Assembly: GCA_032622095.1 (NCBI GenBank)
Contig: CP136067.1
Span: 125,957,030 to 126,021,029, forward strand
Direction of reading: 5' to 3'
Source: Siphonodentalium dalli
Lineage: Eukaryota > Mollusca > Scaphopoda > Gadilida > Siphonodentaliidae
Length of the DNA: 64,000 nt
Position 1 is the stretch's first letter; each line of letters begins with the position of its first letter. The notes under the pieces are model-generated. The model worked only from the letters and a program-made list of their open reading frames with translations, made no database searches and was not told the DNA's origin. Made by a program: the position numbers and the translations under genes. This document shows positions 48,101-53,989 of the stretch, one piece after another.

Positions 48101-51100
48101 GTATGCGAAAACAAAAATCCATACACAGCGGGGGGGGGGGGGGGGTGGAAAAACGTTTTTTTCCGGACACGTGTTCCGGGGTGGGTGGGTGGTCGATAGG
48201 ACCAACAAACAAATTTTTCCGCAACTCAAAAAATATTTTTCCAGCAAGTCTTTTTGACTGTTTTCGCAATGAGTTTGGCTTAAAACACGTCTATATGTCA
48301 ATATTAACATAAATGACAAATTTCATGATGATCAGACAAAGAGTATAGCCTGTAGCCCATGCTAATGGATTGAATTTTGAAATCCAAGATGGCTGCTGGC
48401 AGCCATGTTTTTTTTGGACCGAATGACCCCAAAATGACTTGTTCATATTTACATGTCAATGTTAACATCCATGACTAAAAGTATGCACATAAATTCATAT
48501 ACAGCTGTTTACAGTGAATTTTCACCCGCAAATCTCTGTTTTAGTGTTAAAAGGGGGGTGGGTGTCCAAAATAGGTCGGAAAATACTGATGAAAATGGAA
48601 AAAAGTTTGGACGCGGGGGTGGGTGGGTCACAACAAGGGTCGAAAGTCAAAACTCAGCATACGTGCCTGCAAATGTTTTCCGACTCCCCCCCTGTACACA
48701 GGGGTGAAAAAAAAAAACTCCGCCCAACCGGGGAACCACCATCCGCTACGTGAAAAAAACATGTTTTTCGTCCAACAAATTGGGAATCCACCCCTCTTCC
48801 CATAAATTTTACATTTATAGCTGCTATTTTAAATGAAATAACTCCAAACGTGTGCCTGGGACAATTGGATTATTTAGATATCACCCTTAATTCTTATTAA
48901 TTTATAAAAAAAATCTCTGTCATCACTGCAGTGATAGCCTATTTGATGCAGCTACAAAGTTACTTCTCTCGATATATTTGCCATTGTATATCTTTGGAAA
49001 GCAGGGGTGGGTCTGCAACAAAAATTACGTACACAGGGTGAACAAAATTGCCGCCCAACCGGGGCCCACTATCTCGTACGTGCAAAAACAAATATGTATG
49101 TCTTAGATGACTTTGCACATAACATTGTGATTCAAATTGAATGGTTTACCTTTGATGATTTCGAGTGATATATAGTAACTATTTTCATAAAATCCCATGG
49201 TGCCCGCCAATGTTATTGTTCTATCTTGTGTTTTTTATATAATTTCAAAGTGGAATAGAATATGTATAATTTATACATCTGCTGTTATTTGGCCACCCCT
49301 ATGTTGATAACCAATTGATGCATATGTAGACAGAGTGCTCTATCCTGTTCCATTCTGCTATATAAAATGTATTGATTATACATGGCTTTGGATCACTAAT
49401 GGCATAAGTCTGTGAACATTGAGCATAGGCATCGATCTGCATTAATTGGATCATTACAGAGTGGATCTTATCTAGTTATCTCAGGACAACTGATATCATG
49501 TTCTCTCTATATTAACAGGATTTCTTAGGAAATTATATTTTGTTGCTAATTAGAAAAATATATTTTGTTGCAAATTATTTATCCAGTTAATTATAAAGTA
49601 TTTCCTCAAAACTGATGTTATGTTATGCTAGTGAACGGTACCAATCACACTGTAATAGACTTAAGACCTCCGTTCAATCTGAATCAAATTAAAGCGCCTC
49701 AGTATTGCAACATACATGTATATATTCACCTTATAACCAAAAGGTTGTTATTTAGGCTGATGAACAGCATAGTTTCAGTGTTTGTAAATAATTGCTCGTC
49801 GTCCTGTTCATCCGGCATCTATTGTTTCCGATAGGTGTTGCAGTGGGTGTCATAATCCTCAACATCACATAATTGCCGACCAAATCACACACCCACCCCG
49901 GCTCTGTGTACGGAATATTTTGTGAGACCCCTCCCCTGTGGAAAGCCATAAATTTAATATTTTACCCCACTTTCGCAAATCTACTTAAACTAACAAATTC
50001 ATCTGATTCCCAATTCTTTATTTTATTTTATGTATATTGTTTTTATTTGGTTAATGTACTAATTCCTGCTAATAAACACTGTGTTGCAATTATTTTGAGG
50101 AAAAACCACAATTGCGCTGGATTACTGGGCCCAATTTTATGAAAGCAACCTATGTCCACTTGAGATGGTCATAAGTTCAAACTACAGGTCTTAACTTTAA
50201 GTCTGATGTGAGGTGTCTTAAGATAATCTGTAAGTTAAGACATTAGTTATGATCCGCCTTTTGTCGGAAATATGGATGGGATCTTATTCGTATGTTATTA
50301 TAAATAAATTTAACTGAATAACATCTTGCGAACACGGAGGGATGTTTCGGAAATGGTAGTAATTAATAACCAAGCAAGGACGTGGCCGGAGGTTGCGCGA
50401 TTGGCGGGGTGTGACCGGGTGTCCATGCATTATACGAACTGACCGCCCATATCGGACTGTACATTTCTAATTGCTGTAACAAAACATATAGTTTCATAGA
50501 CTTGGCCATTATTTGCGATTAAATCACACAATCGTACCGTAGACAGTAATCATGTTGTAACAATTGGTCCGAACGTTTTCACATCTTTTTAGGATATAGC
50601 GAATCTCATATCCAATGTATAACATTTATTAGCACGCCAGCGTGTATACTGTTCTTGAAAATATAAAATCGACTGGTGTTATGGGGGATTATGGGGGATT
50701 AATGGGGGATTATGGGGGATTATGGGGATTAGGTCGACGTAAAAGTAAAAATGGGTCGCTTTAAAAGCTGTAGTGTTACCCCGCTCAATAAAATAATGCG
50801 ACACATATTAGCACATGTTCTGATACTGATATTACCGCACCCTTTGGAAAGCATGCGATCGTGTGGTAATCAAAGATGGATTTCGACGAAATTTGATACC
50901 TATGGGTAGTTTTGTCCGGGAAGTGTTTTGAACGGGTCAAATCGTGACAACGACCTGACCTTGACCTTCAAAATGGTCAATTCAAGGTCAAATTGGGTAA
51001 AACGGACGGATTTCGACGAAATTTGATACCTAGGGAAACCTTTGTCCGGGGAGTGTTTTGGACGGATCAAATCGTAACCCCGACCTGACCTTGACCTTTA

Positions 51101-53767
51101 AAACAGTCAATTCAATGTCAAATTGGGTAAAACGGACGGATTTCGACGAAATTTGATACATAGGAGTACTTTTGTCCGGGGAGTGTTTTGGACGGGTCAA
51201 ATCGTGACCTCGGCGTGACCTTGACCTTTATAATGGTCAATTCAAGGTCAAATCGGGTAAAACGGACGGATTTCGACGAAATTTGATACCTAGGGTTACT
51301 TTTCTCCGGGGAGTGTTTTGGACGGGTCAAATCATGACCCCGACCTGACCTTGACTTTCAAAATAGTATATTCAAGGTCAAATAGCGCCTTTCGCCGGAA
51401 AGCAGGTGGGAAACAGTCCGGACGAAGTCGGGCCCACCAGCTAGTGTAATAAAAAAGACAGCTTGAAGAATGTAATGTATAACACGAGAAACGGGAAAAC
51501 TTGATATATGGAAGTATCCAAATTTCCCACATGGAATTTGAAAGCTAGTTTATATTATAATTATATTATAATTTATATTTATGGCTAATAATATGATCTT
51601 GGTGGCGTTACCATTTCTGACTATATATGGTTTTCTTGTTACATCTGCATCACATTTTTACGGAAGCATGGAGCCGCCACATACAAAAATAAATTTCACG
51701 CCCAGATCGGCGTCAATCTCTACCAGAGCGCGCCAGTGATACTTCCTTTCTGGCTATGTTACCGGCTGGGTACTAGTCTGTGGTTTATATATTTAGCATG
51801 GGATTTTCCAGCAAAATTGGCGAAAACCGATCGCCCGAAAGTAAATTTTCCTATGTGCTTTGAGAACAATTCCTGCATTAAATCTTAAAGACAGAATTTA
51901 GGATCAGAGACAAGGGGGGGGGGGGTCTGCATTTTTTTACAACACTAGGCGAGGGTGGGTGTGTGGCTCAGCAACACAATTTTTCCTGACTCCGTAAATG
52001 TTTTCCTGTAGTAATTTTTCGTAAAAATAATACTATTATGTAATAGGTATGAACTTAACTCTTAGTAGGGGGGTTTGAGTTCATTGTCAGTTAATAATGA
52101 GGGATGACACCAATAGGTAATAAAAAAGTCAGTTTGCTAAATGTTTTCATCAAAGATCTACCAATGCACATTGACATGGAAAGGCTCAGGTTTAAATAAT
52201 TCTATTAAAAATCGTTTATTCAACCTGATACAAATGAAAACATAACACAATAATAGATTCATCAAATAAAAGTAAACTCTACTAGTAAAAATAGACAATT
52301 CAAAAAACCATAAAAACATAAAACATAAATGTGTTAAAACAAACTTTGAAACCGATTTCAATGCTGTTCAGTACACGGGACTAGAATCACCTCCACATGG
52401 GAGCTCTGAAAGTTGGAACGATTTTCGATGAAAAACATGGCCACCGGCAGCCATCTTGGATTTTACTGTTTGCACCACTTAATCATTTAGCACACCATAC
52501 AGAGCTTATCCCTCAACCATTCATCACCAAACTGCATACGAATCCTCGGTGTGACCTCTCAATGGGTGCCAACCATTATTTTTTATTTTTTTTTACGAAT
52601 TGTGTTAAAATCATGGCTACCAGCGGCATCTTAGATATTAATCTTTGTATGACTAAATCCTTTGCTACACCTTACGGTCACATTTCTCATTCAATCATCA
52701 CCAAACTTCATATGGATATTCGGGATAACCTCAAGACGGAAGCCTCCCCTTTTCCCCCCGAATGTGTTCAAAACAAACATGGCCGCCAGCAGCCATCTTG
52801 GATTTCAAATGTGAATCCATCAGCACAACCTACAGCCCACATTTATTGGAGCATTGCTTTGAAACTTTATAGCCTTATTGGTAAATCAAAAGTATGAATG
52901 CTTCTATAATCATGATATGGAACATAGATCGGTAAGATCAGGACAACTAAGTAAAATAGTCATTTGTAACAGTTTGAAGGGGTGGGTCCCTATCCCAGAA
53001 TCGGAAAAAATAAACATTAGGGGGGGGTGGGGTACACAGAGGGCGAAACAAATAAAACAAAAGCGCCTAGTGTCCGGAATTTTTTTCATGACCACCCCCT
53101 GTCAGAGCGGTAGTTTTGTTCACGATTTTCGCAAGCTACTCGTCAAAATTGCAGCAAATTAGAACTCTTGTGTTTAATTTGCCACGCGTGTTGTCGTGAC
53201 ATTGTCGTCCATGTGCGTTTATACTTTTGTGTTGATAAAATAATCGGAGAACCAAATCACACCGTTTCGCAATATAGTTCTTTGATTCTGGTGGGACTTT
53301 CCAAACTTAAGGCACGAATCACACAAATTTTAATCGATATTTAATGTGTTTAACAAGGGCAGCATGTTGCTCTACTCTCTTAGTGAATGTCTTAATATCA
53401 CGGAAGTCCACCAAATGTTGGTAAAATGTCGCCGGTAGCAGCGGTCTTACCGAGTCATCAAGGGGGGTAAACCCTGCACGGAATTTGGATCGGCGTATAT
53501 ACAATCCTCCTTTCTCTTTGTCTCATTTCAGTGTTACGGCAAAGCAACGATGGAGGTCACATTGTGTTTAATCCACGCACAGAAGACGCGTTTTACGTGT
53601 ATGATATGCAGGTCTACACGAACGAGACTGCTGTTAGAATCACAACGTACAAGACAGCGAAATCAAATGGGCAGATCGTACACTCGCCAGATCTAACGTG
53701 TACATTCAACAAAGAACTGAAGATTACTTTACGGGAGTTTCAATATTTATCTGCTCATAGTGTGTAG
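15101..53767 (+). CDS. Secreted two-domain VirK-like glycoprotein, six coding exons (whole gene)
   Basis: The gene is assembled from six exons whose junctions are all phase-compatible (2, 1, 2, 2, 1), giving about 294 residues. Residues 1-26 form a signal peptide. Domain 1 spans about residues 36-155 and domain 2 about 174-277. Each domain has a basic/hydrophobic segment ending in an N-glycosylation sequon plus cysteine (NMTAC, Cys60; NRSAC, Cys199) and a later cysteine (Cys150; Cys273). Further sequons are at Asn102, Asn107 and Asn247. There is no other membrane segment, so the product should be secreted through the ER, with Cys60-Cys150 and Cys199-Cys273 as likely disulfides. The pattern of an N-terminal helix, a strand with 'sequon-Cys' and a C-terminal strand ending in Cys resembles the VirK-like family (Pfam PF06903), which occurs in bacteria and invertebrates. 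Family assignment is from memory of the pattern; the biochemical role is unknown. The 38.7-kb span is nearly all transposon-filled intron. Gene structure is confident; family is moderate. Confidence 0.8.
15321..15400. mobile_element. Short hairpin MITE (ATATATGCGAG family)
   Basis: This imperfect palindrome is built from a CAATGTATTTCATTATATAT arm and an ATATAATAGCATGCATTG arm and is followed by GCACAGGG. The same layout, with perfect arms, is at 28850-28929. Half-copies are at about 15250-15290 and 18100-18135. Confidence 0.65.
16661..16959 (+). repeat. 50-bp minisatellite, about six copies
   Basis: Units of 49-51 bp start at about 16662, 16712, 16763, 16812, 16861 and 16910. Each contains GTCTGAAGCGACGGTTTAGA, a TTACATTAGTGACG segment and CAGGTTCCTGGAC. 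A related single phrase (GTGACGTAGGTTCCT) appears near 28990, just before exon 3. Confidence 0.85.
17232..17370. mobile_element. Long imperfect palindrome, about 139 bp
   Basis: Arms of about 60 bp: TTCTATTTTATACGTAATTT pairs with AATTCTGTATAAAATAGAA, and AATTTGATTTGAGC pairs with GCTCAAATCGAATT, around a short centre at about 17297-17306. Fold-back MITE. Confidence 0.7.
17921..18025. mobile_element. Fold-back MITE, copy 2 of the GGGGTACATG family
   Basis: The left part AAACATTGGGGGGTACATGG and the right part CCATGTACCGCACGATAGTG are inverted. The layout, with a central AAC-CCGCGAAGCGGAGCC hairpin, parallels 8150-8290. Confidence 0.6.
18489..18736 (+). CDS. Exon 2: first half of VirK-like domain 1
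   Basis: The acceptor is the pyrimidine-rich ccctttcag ending at 18488; the donor is ACAG|gtaagt at 18737. The exon encodes SAAGP, then STPEEVVEWFQGKAVIRYMI and NMTAC, and further on the NGT and NLT sequons. The ATG at 18505 lies inside the exon and need not be the start, because the frame is open back to the acceptor and joins the signal-peptide exon. The last 80 bases, including the donor, are duplicated directly downstream (18739-18818). Confidence 0.85.
18739..18818 (+). repeat. Tandem copy of the exon 2 end and splice donor
   Basis: These 80 bases repeat 18659-18738 with few mismatches. They reproduce the last part of exon 2, the ACAG/GT junction and the first intron bases; the copy's donor is gtacat instead of gtaagt. 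The period (80) is not a multiple of three, so reading through the first donor reaches an in-frame TAG at 18766-18768. It is therefore a decoy exon fragment and not extra coding sequence. Confidence 0.85.
19994..20079. mobile_element. Hairpin element abutting the GGCC TIR element
   Basis: TTTATGTCCGCTCGGGGGAT pairs with ATCCCCCTCACGGACATAAA across about 35 bp. It ends exactly where the next element begins (20080). Confidence 0.65.
20080..21839. mobile_element. TIR element(s) with GGCC-GATTCGTCATCTCAGG ends
   Basis: The left end GGCCCGATTCGTCATCTCAG pairs with the right end CTGAGATGACGAATCCGGCC at 21820-21839. A second, related pair lies inside at about 20190 and 20498-20522. The TTTAAACC motif recurs next to each end. 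This looks like either one 1.76-kb element with an inner copy, or a 330-440-bp MITE plus separate fragments. No transposase is recognisable. Confidence 0.55.
21869..22409 (+). mobile_element. Helitron-like non-autonomous element A
   Basis: It begins with TCTCATATATATATTTGAAG after an A, continues with a TATG/TTTG microsatellite, then three core units with a 122-bp period, and ends with a GCCCGGAC-AACGTCGGGC hairpin followed by CTAG and a T. The 5' TC, 3' hairpin plus CTRR and A/T target are hallmarks of Helitrons; the microsatellite plus tandem cores resemble mollusc 'pearl'/HINE elements. No Rep/helicase is present. Confidence 0.7.
22410..23519 (+). mobile_element. Helitron-like element B, interrupted
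   Basis: It starts directly after the CTAG of element A with TCTCATATATATTTTGAAGA and ends in a GTCCGGAC-AACGTCGGGC hairpin and TTAG. Core units occur at 22450-22780 and 23160-23450. About 380 bp between them (22780-23160) is unrelated and not recognised; it may be captured or inserted DNA. Confidence 0.6.
23520..24022 (+). mobile_element. Helitron-like element C
   Basis: It shares the TCTCATATATATTTTGAAGA start, a CTGT microsatellite, three 122-bp cores and the GCCCGGAC-AACGTCGGGC hairpin with CTAG. It abuts elements B and D with no spacer. Confidence 0.7.
24023..24652 (+). mobile_element. Helitron-like element D, with a different core
   Basis: It starts with TCTATTATATATTTTGG and a CTGT microsatellite. 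Its cores differ from A-C: each carries TGACCTTGACCTT and TTCAAGGTCAAA. It ends in GCCCGGACGAAGTCGGG and CACCTGCTA; the final G of CTAG is missing, probably lost at the junction with the next fragment. Confidence 0.65.
24653..24790 (+). mobile_element. 5' fragment of a Helitron-like element (E)
   Basis: A TATATATATTTTGGGACTTC start with a TTTG/TCTG microsatellite and TAGCTATGGCCGGGAAAACT matches element F, then the similarity ends. No 3' hairpin follows. Confidence 0.55.
25903..26114 (+). mobile_element. Complete 212-bp Helitron-like element F
   Basis: A|TCTAATATATATTTTCGG at the start and GCCCGGACGAAGTCGGG with CTAG|T at the end. One core only (TGACCTTGACCTTCAAAATG). It is the smallest complete member and defines the family's ends. 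Confidence 0.75.
26275..26541 (+). repeat. Tandem duplication, 135-bp unit, two copies
   Basis: Copies at 26275-26409 and 26410-26541 begin AGAGTCGATAGCAATTCCCA and end in ATGACCACTCT-GTCAT with few differences. No function is apparent. Confidence 0.85.
27157..28747. mobile_element. Harbinger-like non-autonomous element, TAA target duplication
   Basis: The left end GGGGGTGTTTATACATTACC and right end (GGTGACGTTTACACATAGCC on the other strand) are related inverted repeats, flanked by TAA on both sides (27154-27156, 28748-28750). Further subterminal 'CGCCGG' segments repeat inside. A 3-bp TWA target duplication is typical of PIF/Harbinger. No transposase was recognised. Confidence 0.6.
28850..28929. 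mobile_element. Perfect palindrome, 25-bp arms
   Basis: CAATGCATTCTCTTATATAT-GCGAG is mirrored exactly by CTCGC-ATATATAAGAGAATGCATTG around a 15-base centre. It belongs to the same family as 15321-15400 and also carries the trailing GCACAGGG. It lies 115 bp before exon 3. Confidence 0.85.
29045..29186 (+). CDS. Exon 3: second half of domain 1
   Basis: The exon encodes AAKRTVYSSLDILSG, then ILNVYVTDTEQSDFSRILG and SAKMECPMTGKD. It starts in phase 1 and ends in phase 2 at the consensus donor gtgagt (29187). Cys150 here is the likely partner of Cys60. Two acceptors 6 bp apart, ccag ending at 29044 and gtgcag ending at 29050, are both in frame. The first gives Gly-Ala-Ala-Lys and the second Ala-Lys, so two residues may be optional. 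An actaat branch-point-like motif lies just upstream. Confidence 0.8.
29303..29821. mobile_element. 519-bp TIR element, TTA target duplication
   Basis: The ends TCACCCGGGTCAAGTGGTCC and GGACCACTTGACCAGGGGTGA are inverted and continue through CTGCTAATGTGCTATGATGC for about 75 bp. The flanks are TTA on both sides. It sits about 115 bp after exon 3. No protein. Confidence 0.75.
31681..31930. mobile_element. Fold-back element, about 250 bp
   Basis: CTATAACATTCTGACCAAAG pairs with CTTTGGTCAGAATGTTAGAG at the inner arms, and GTTACGAGCATATGCTAG with the right-hand TAGCATCTGCTCGTAGC at the outer ends. Each arm is about 100 bp. Confidence 0.75.
32458..32580. mobile_element. Fold-back element, about 120 bp
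   Basis: TTTCTCTCATATGATATTTA is mirrored by TAAATATCATATGAGAGAAA around a short centre. The outer AATAGAATATG motif recurs at about 32225. Located 370 bp before exon 4. Confidence 0.75.
32951..33025 (+). CDS. Exon 4: interdomain linker and start of domain 2
   Basis: This 75-base exon lies between a weak acceptor (tggtacag) and a consensus donor (gtaagt at 33026). It starts and ends in phase 2. It encodes SAFFYADTTQPASSLYVTSY and then DWLK. The alternative frame also has no stop but does not match the phases of the flanking exons. A Harbinger-like element begins only 32 bp after the exon end. Confidence 0.75.
33058..34781. mobile_element. Harbinger-like transposon, degenerate, 1.72 kb
   Basis: The ends GGGTACGTTCATAGGCTGGC and GCCAGCGTATGAACGTACCC are inverted (about 55-bp TIRs including GCAAACTGCAAAAATGCCA) and are flanked by TTA on both sides (33055-33057, 34782-34784). 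On the minus strand at 34344-34640 an open frame contains RIRWVRTWLNEE, reminiscent of the RxWWVRPWL motif near the start of PIF/Harbinger transposases. The rest of that protein is not recognisable. It inserted 32 bp downstream of exon 4. Confidence 0.6.
35500..35900 (+). repeat. Dispersed repeat with GGTTCGGCCC motif
   Basis: Two related blocks at about 35500-35570 and 35660-35740 share GATGGTTCGGCCC(A/G)GT(A/G)TGAGAA and AA-CATCCTA(A/G)C-TCTAG. A third diverged copy is inside the element at 27.8-27.95 kb. It may be a SINE-type repeat; no A/B-box pair could be confirmed. Confidence 0.45.
35970..36155. mobile_element. Short inverted-repeat element
   Basis: GTTGGAAAACATGGGTGGC and GGCGCCACCCATGTTTGAAA are inverted around about 140 bp of GC-richer sequence. 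MITE-like. Confidence 0.5.
37425..37825 (+). pseudogene. CR1-like LINE reverse transcriptase C-terminal remnant
   Basis: The translation has SEIQRKATKLVREIKTLFY, then CRRFRGDLIEVYKW, and in other frames further on RTRGHNNKLQM and TQRVVNSWNFLPD. This series is the typical end of CR1/jockey-clade reverse transcriptases (QRRATKL, RRLRGDLIEVYK, RGH-KL, RVVNxWNxLP). Stop codons and frameshifts divide it. It is 5'-truncated and dead. Confidence 0.75.
37971..38003 (+). repeat. ATG/GAT microsatellite
   Basis: About ten ATG triplets in a row. Confidence 0.9.
38047..38440 (+). repeat. Tandem duplication, about 185-bp unit
   Basis: Two copies begin TTTAAAATACGTATCAATTG and share CCGCGAATTCGGGGA, CACCGATCAGCAC and GTGGCTGACTCGGCTGT. 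The second has a 20-bp extra segment; a third partial start follows at about 38430. Confidence 0.8.
39708..39790. mobile_element. Hairpin element, about 83 bp
   Basis: CTTTCAGTGCCAAGTACGAT pairs with ATCGGACTTGACACTGAAAA across a short loop. The GATACAAAAATCGGAC half also occurs after the palindrome at 28930-28960. Confidence 0.75.
41524..41627 (+). CDS. Exon 5: core of VirK-like domain 2
   Basis: The exon encodes YTSEGYDMRFSLNRSACDGG and then EPTQNEYIWAGHIP. The acceptor is aaccgcag ending at 41523; the donor is CCAG|gtacta at 41628. It starts in phase 2 and ends in phase 1. The segment GYDMRFSLNRSAC aligns by eye with GKAVIRYMINMTAC of exon 2 (aliphatic strand, sequon, Ala-Cys), which is the main evidence that the protein has two related domains. 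Confidence 0.8.
42310..43000 (+). repeat. Direct repeat of about 150 bp (42310-42470 and 42850-43000)
   Basis: Both copies contain GTGTGACAATTTATTATGGT and GGTGACAATTGGTCGTC. The first lies just outside, and the second inside, the fold-back element at 42470-43402, so part of its interior was probably copied from flanking sequence or vice versa. Confidence 0.7.
42470..43402. mobile_element. Fold-back element with about 220-bp arms
   Basis: The left arm 42470-42690 and right arm 43187-43402 are inverted: CCCATTGCGTTT with AAACGCAATGGG, GTTGATCTCTACTCATTACG with CGTAATGAGTAGAGATCAAC, and CGATCGTCCAGAATTGTGTT with AACACAATTCTGGACGATTG. No coding capacity. Confidence 0.8.
43455..43838 (+). pseudogene. 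CR1/L2-like LINE RT remnant, 5' part
   Basis: The frame reads ALKTLYFALIHSHLVYGL, then FQKKAIRIICKTKYRSHTEP and LHDLYHLQIALFMYNW. This is the end of the thumb region of CR1/L2-clade reverse transcriptases (LYYSLIHPHLxYG, LQKKAIRxI, SHTxPLF). A length change in an A-run near 43780 shifts the frame. It is 5'-truncated and is interrupted at 43839 by a 3-kb DNA transposon; the rest continues at 46846. Confidence 0.8.
43839..46845. mobile_element. 3-kb long-TIR DNA transposon inserted in a LINE
   Basis: Perfectly inverted ends CACTGTCGGATACCCGTTTA and TAAACGGGTATCCGACAGTG continue as arms of about 520-590 bp (43839-44405, 46248-46845). A 5-bp direct repeat ATAAC flanks it (43834-43838, 46846-46850). 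Inside the arms a CAGGTTCGGA phrase repeats several times. The 1.85-kb centre has no recognisable transposase. CAC-type ends with a 5-bp duplication would fit Transib; a 3-bp (AAC) reading would fit CACTA. Class is undecided; boundaries are firm. Confidence 0.8.
45937..46075. mobile_element. Fold-back MITE, copy 3, nested in the 3-kb transposon
   Basis: AGATTTAATACCCGGATGTC and the right-hand AACCAGGTATTAAATATCCA are inverted, with TTTGAAACCTC and GGGGTTCAAAA inside them. It is the same family as 8150-8290. Confidence 0.7.
46846..47395 (+). pseudogene. CR1/L2-like LINE, 3' part and tail
   Basis: The LINE frame resumes exactly after the transposon: TRQAGSLMMTKPKTNFSLIL, then VWNCLNTSHKN, then TQFKKYITNNLLSQY, matching the usual W-N-x-L and FKKxLxxxLL end of these ORFs, stopping near 47083. 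About 300 bp of 3' UTR follow, ending in AATAAACATTCAAACATTC, a CR1/L2-style short tandem 3' tail. Confidence 0.75.
47752..47876. mobile_element. Short inverted-repeat element
   Basis: GCTACATCACACAATTCACC and GGTGAATATTGTGATGTACA are inverted. A related half (GACGGTGAATTTAGTGATG) is at about 48025. Confidence 0.55.
48080..48500 (+). repeat. G-run block plus pearl-like core fragment
   Basis: Two poly-G runs of 13-15 bases (about 48085-48098 and 48130-48146) and the phrases GACCAACAAACAAATTTTTC and CAATGAGTTTGGCTTAAAAC match the block at 5.8-6.3 kb. It is followed by core-repeat sequence with AAATCCAAGATGGCTGC. Confidence 0.7.
50681..50732 (+). repeat. 10-bp G-rich tandem repeat (ATGGGGGATT)
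   Basis: Five units give five runs of four to five G separated by 5-6 bases, a pattern able to form a G-quadruplex on the + strand (intronic RNA sense of the host gene). Confidence 0.85.
50870..51444 (+). mobile_element. Helitron-like element G, 5'-truncated
   Basis: Four tandem cores with a 123-126-bp period, each with GGATTTCGACGAAATTTGAT, TGACCTTGACCTT and TTCAAGGTCAAA, end in GTCCGGACGAAGTCGGGC and CCAGCTAG|T. It is the same core type as D and F. The start with a microsatellite is missing. Confidence 0.7.
52390..52880 (-). repeat. Diverged antisense pearl-like core units
   Basis: Three units carry CATGGCC(A/G)CCAGCAGCCATCTTGG-type sequence, the reverse complement of the core motif at 8-10 kb, at about 52436, 52614 and 52782. 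The 166-residue open frame across them is repeat read-through. Confidence 0.7.
53532..53767 (+). CDS. Exon 6: C-terminal half of domain 2 and stop
   Basis: The acceptor is the strong ctcatttcag ending at 53531. The exon completes a Val codon across the junction and encodes 77 residues, including DAFYVYDMQVYTNETAVRIT, SPDLTCTF and a short charged tail, ending at TAG (53765-53767). Cys273 is the second conserved cysteine of domain 2, and Asn247 is a sequon. The open frame has no start codon at its 5' end, which supports it being an internal/terminal exon. Confidence 0.85.
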
Positions 53768-53976
53768 TGATTTGTTTAAAAATAAGGATAATGCAAAACA
53801 AAGCAAGGGATTTTTTTTTCAAACAAATGAGGGAGGGAGGGTTTATTTTTATTTTTTATTGTTTCTTACACATAGTAAGCATGGACTAAGATACTTTTTT
53901 CTGTCTAGTAATAACCATAAATGTAGAGGGAACTATTATGCATATAAACTAAGTAAATCTTATATCAAATGGTTGG

Positions 53977-53982
53977 AATAAA
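53977..53982 (+). terminator. Polyadenylation signal of the VirK-like gene
   Basis: A canonical AATAAA lies 210 bp after the stop codon and is followed by a T/G-containing stretch. It would give a 3' UTR of roughly 230 bases. No nearer canonical signal was seen. Confidence 0.55.
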
Positions 53983-53989
53983 TATGTTT

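Larger units (their letters stand above)
41628..53531 (+). other. Intron 5 of the VirK-like gene
   Basis: This 11.9-kb phase-1 intron holds a fold-back element (42470-43402), a LINE interrupted by a 3-kb transposon (43.46-47.4 kb), pearl-like fragments (48.3-48.5 and 52.4-52.9 kb), G-runs (48.1 kb), a G-quadruplex-like array (50681-50732) and a Helitron-like element ending at 51444. The stretch 48.8-50.6 kb shows nothing recognisable. Confidence 0.65.

Noticed and set aside
52397-52897. 166-residue open frame on the + strand, the longest in the window
   Set aside because: It crosses three diverged antisense pearl-like core units and repeats with them; no domain and no splice or start context.
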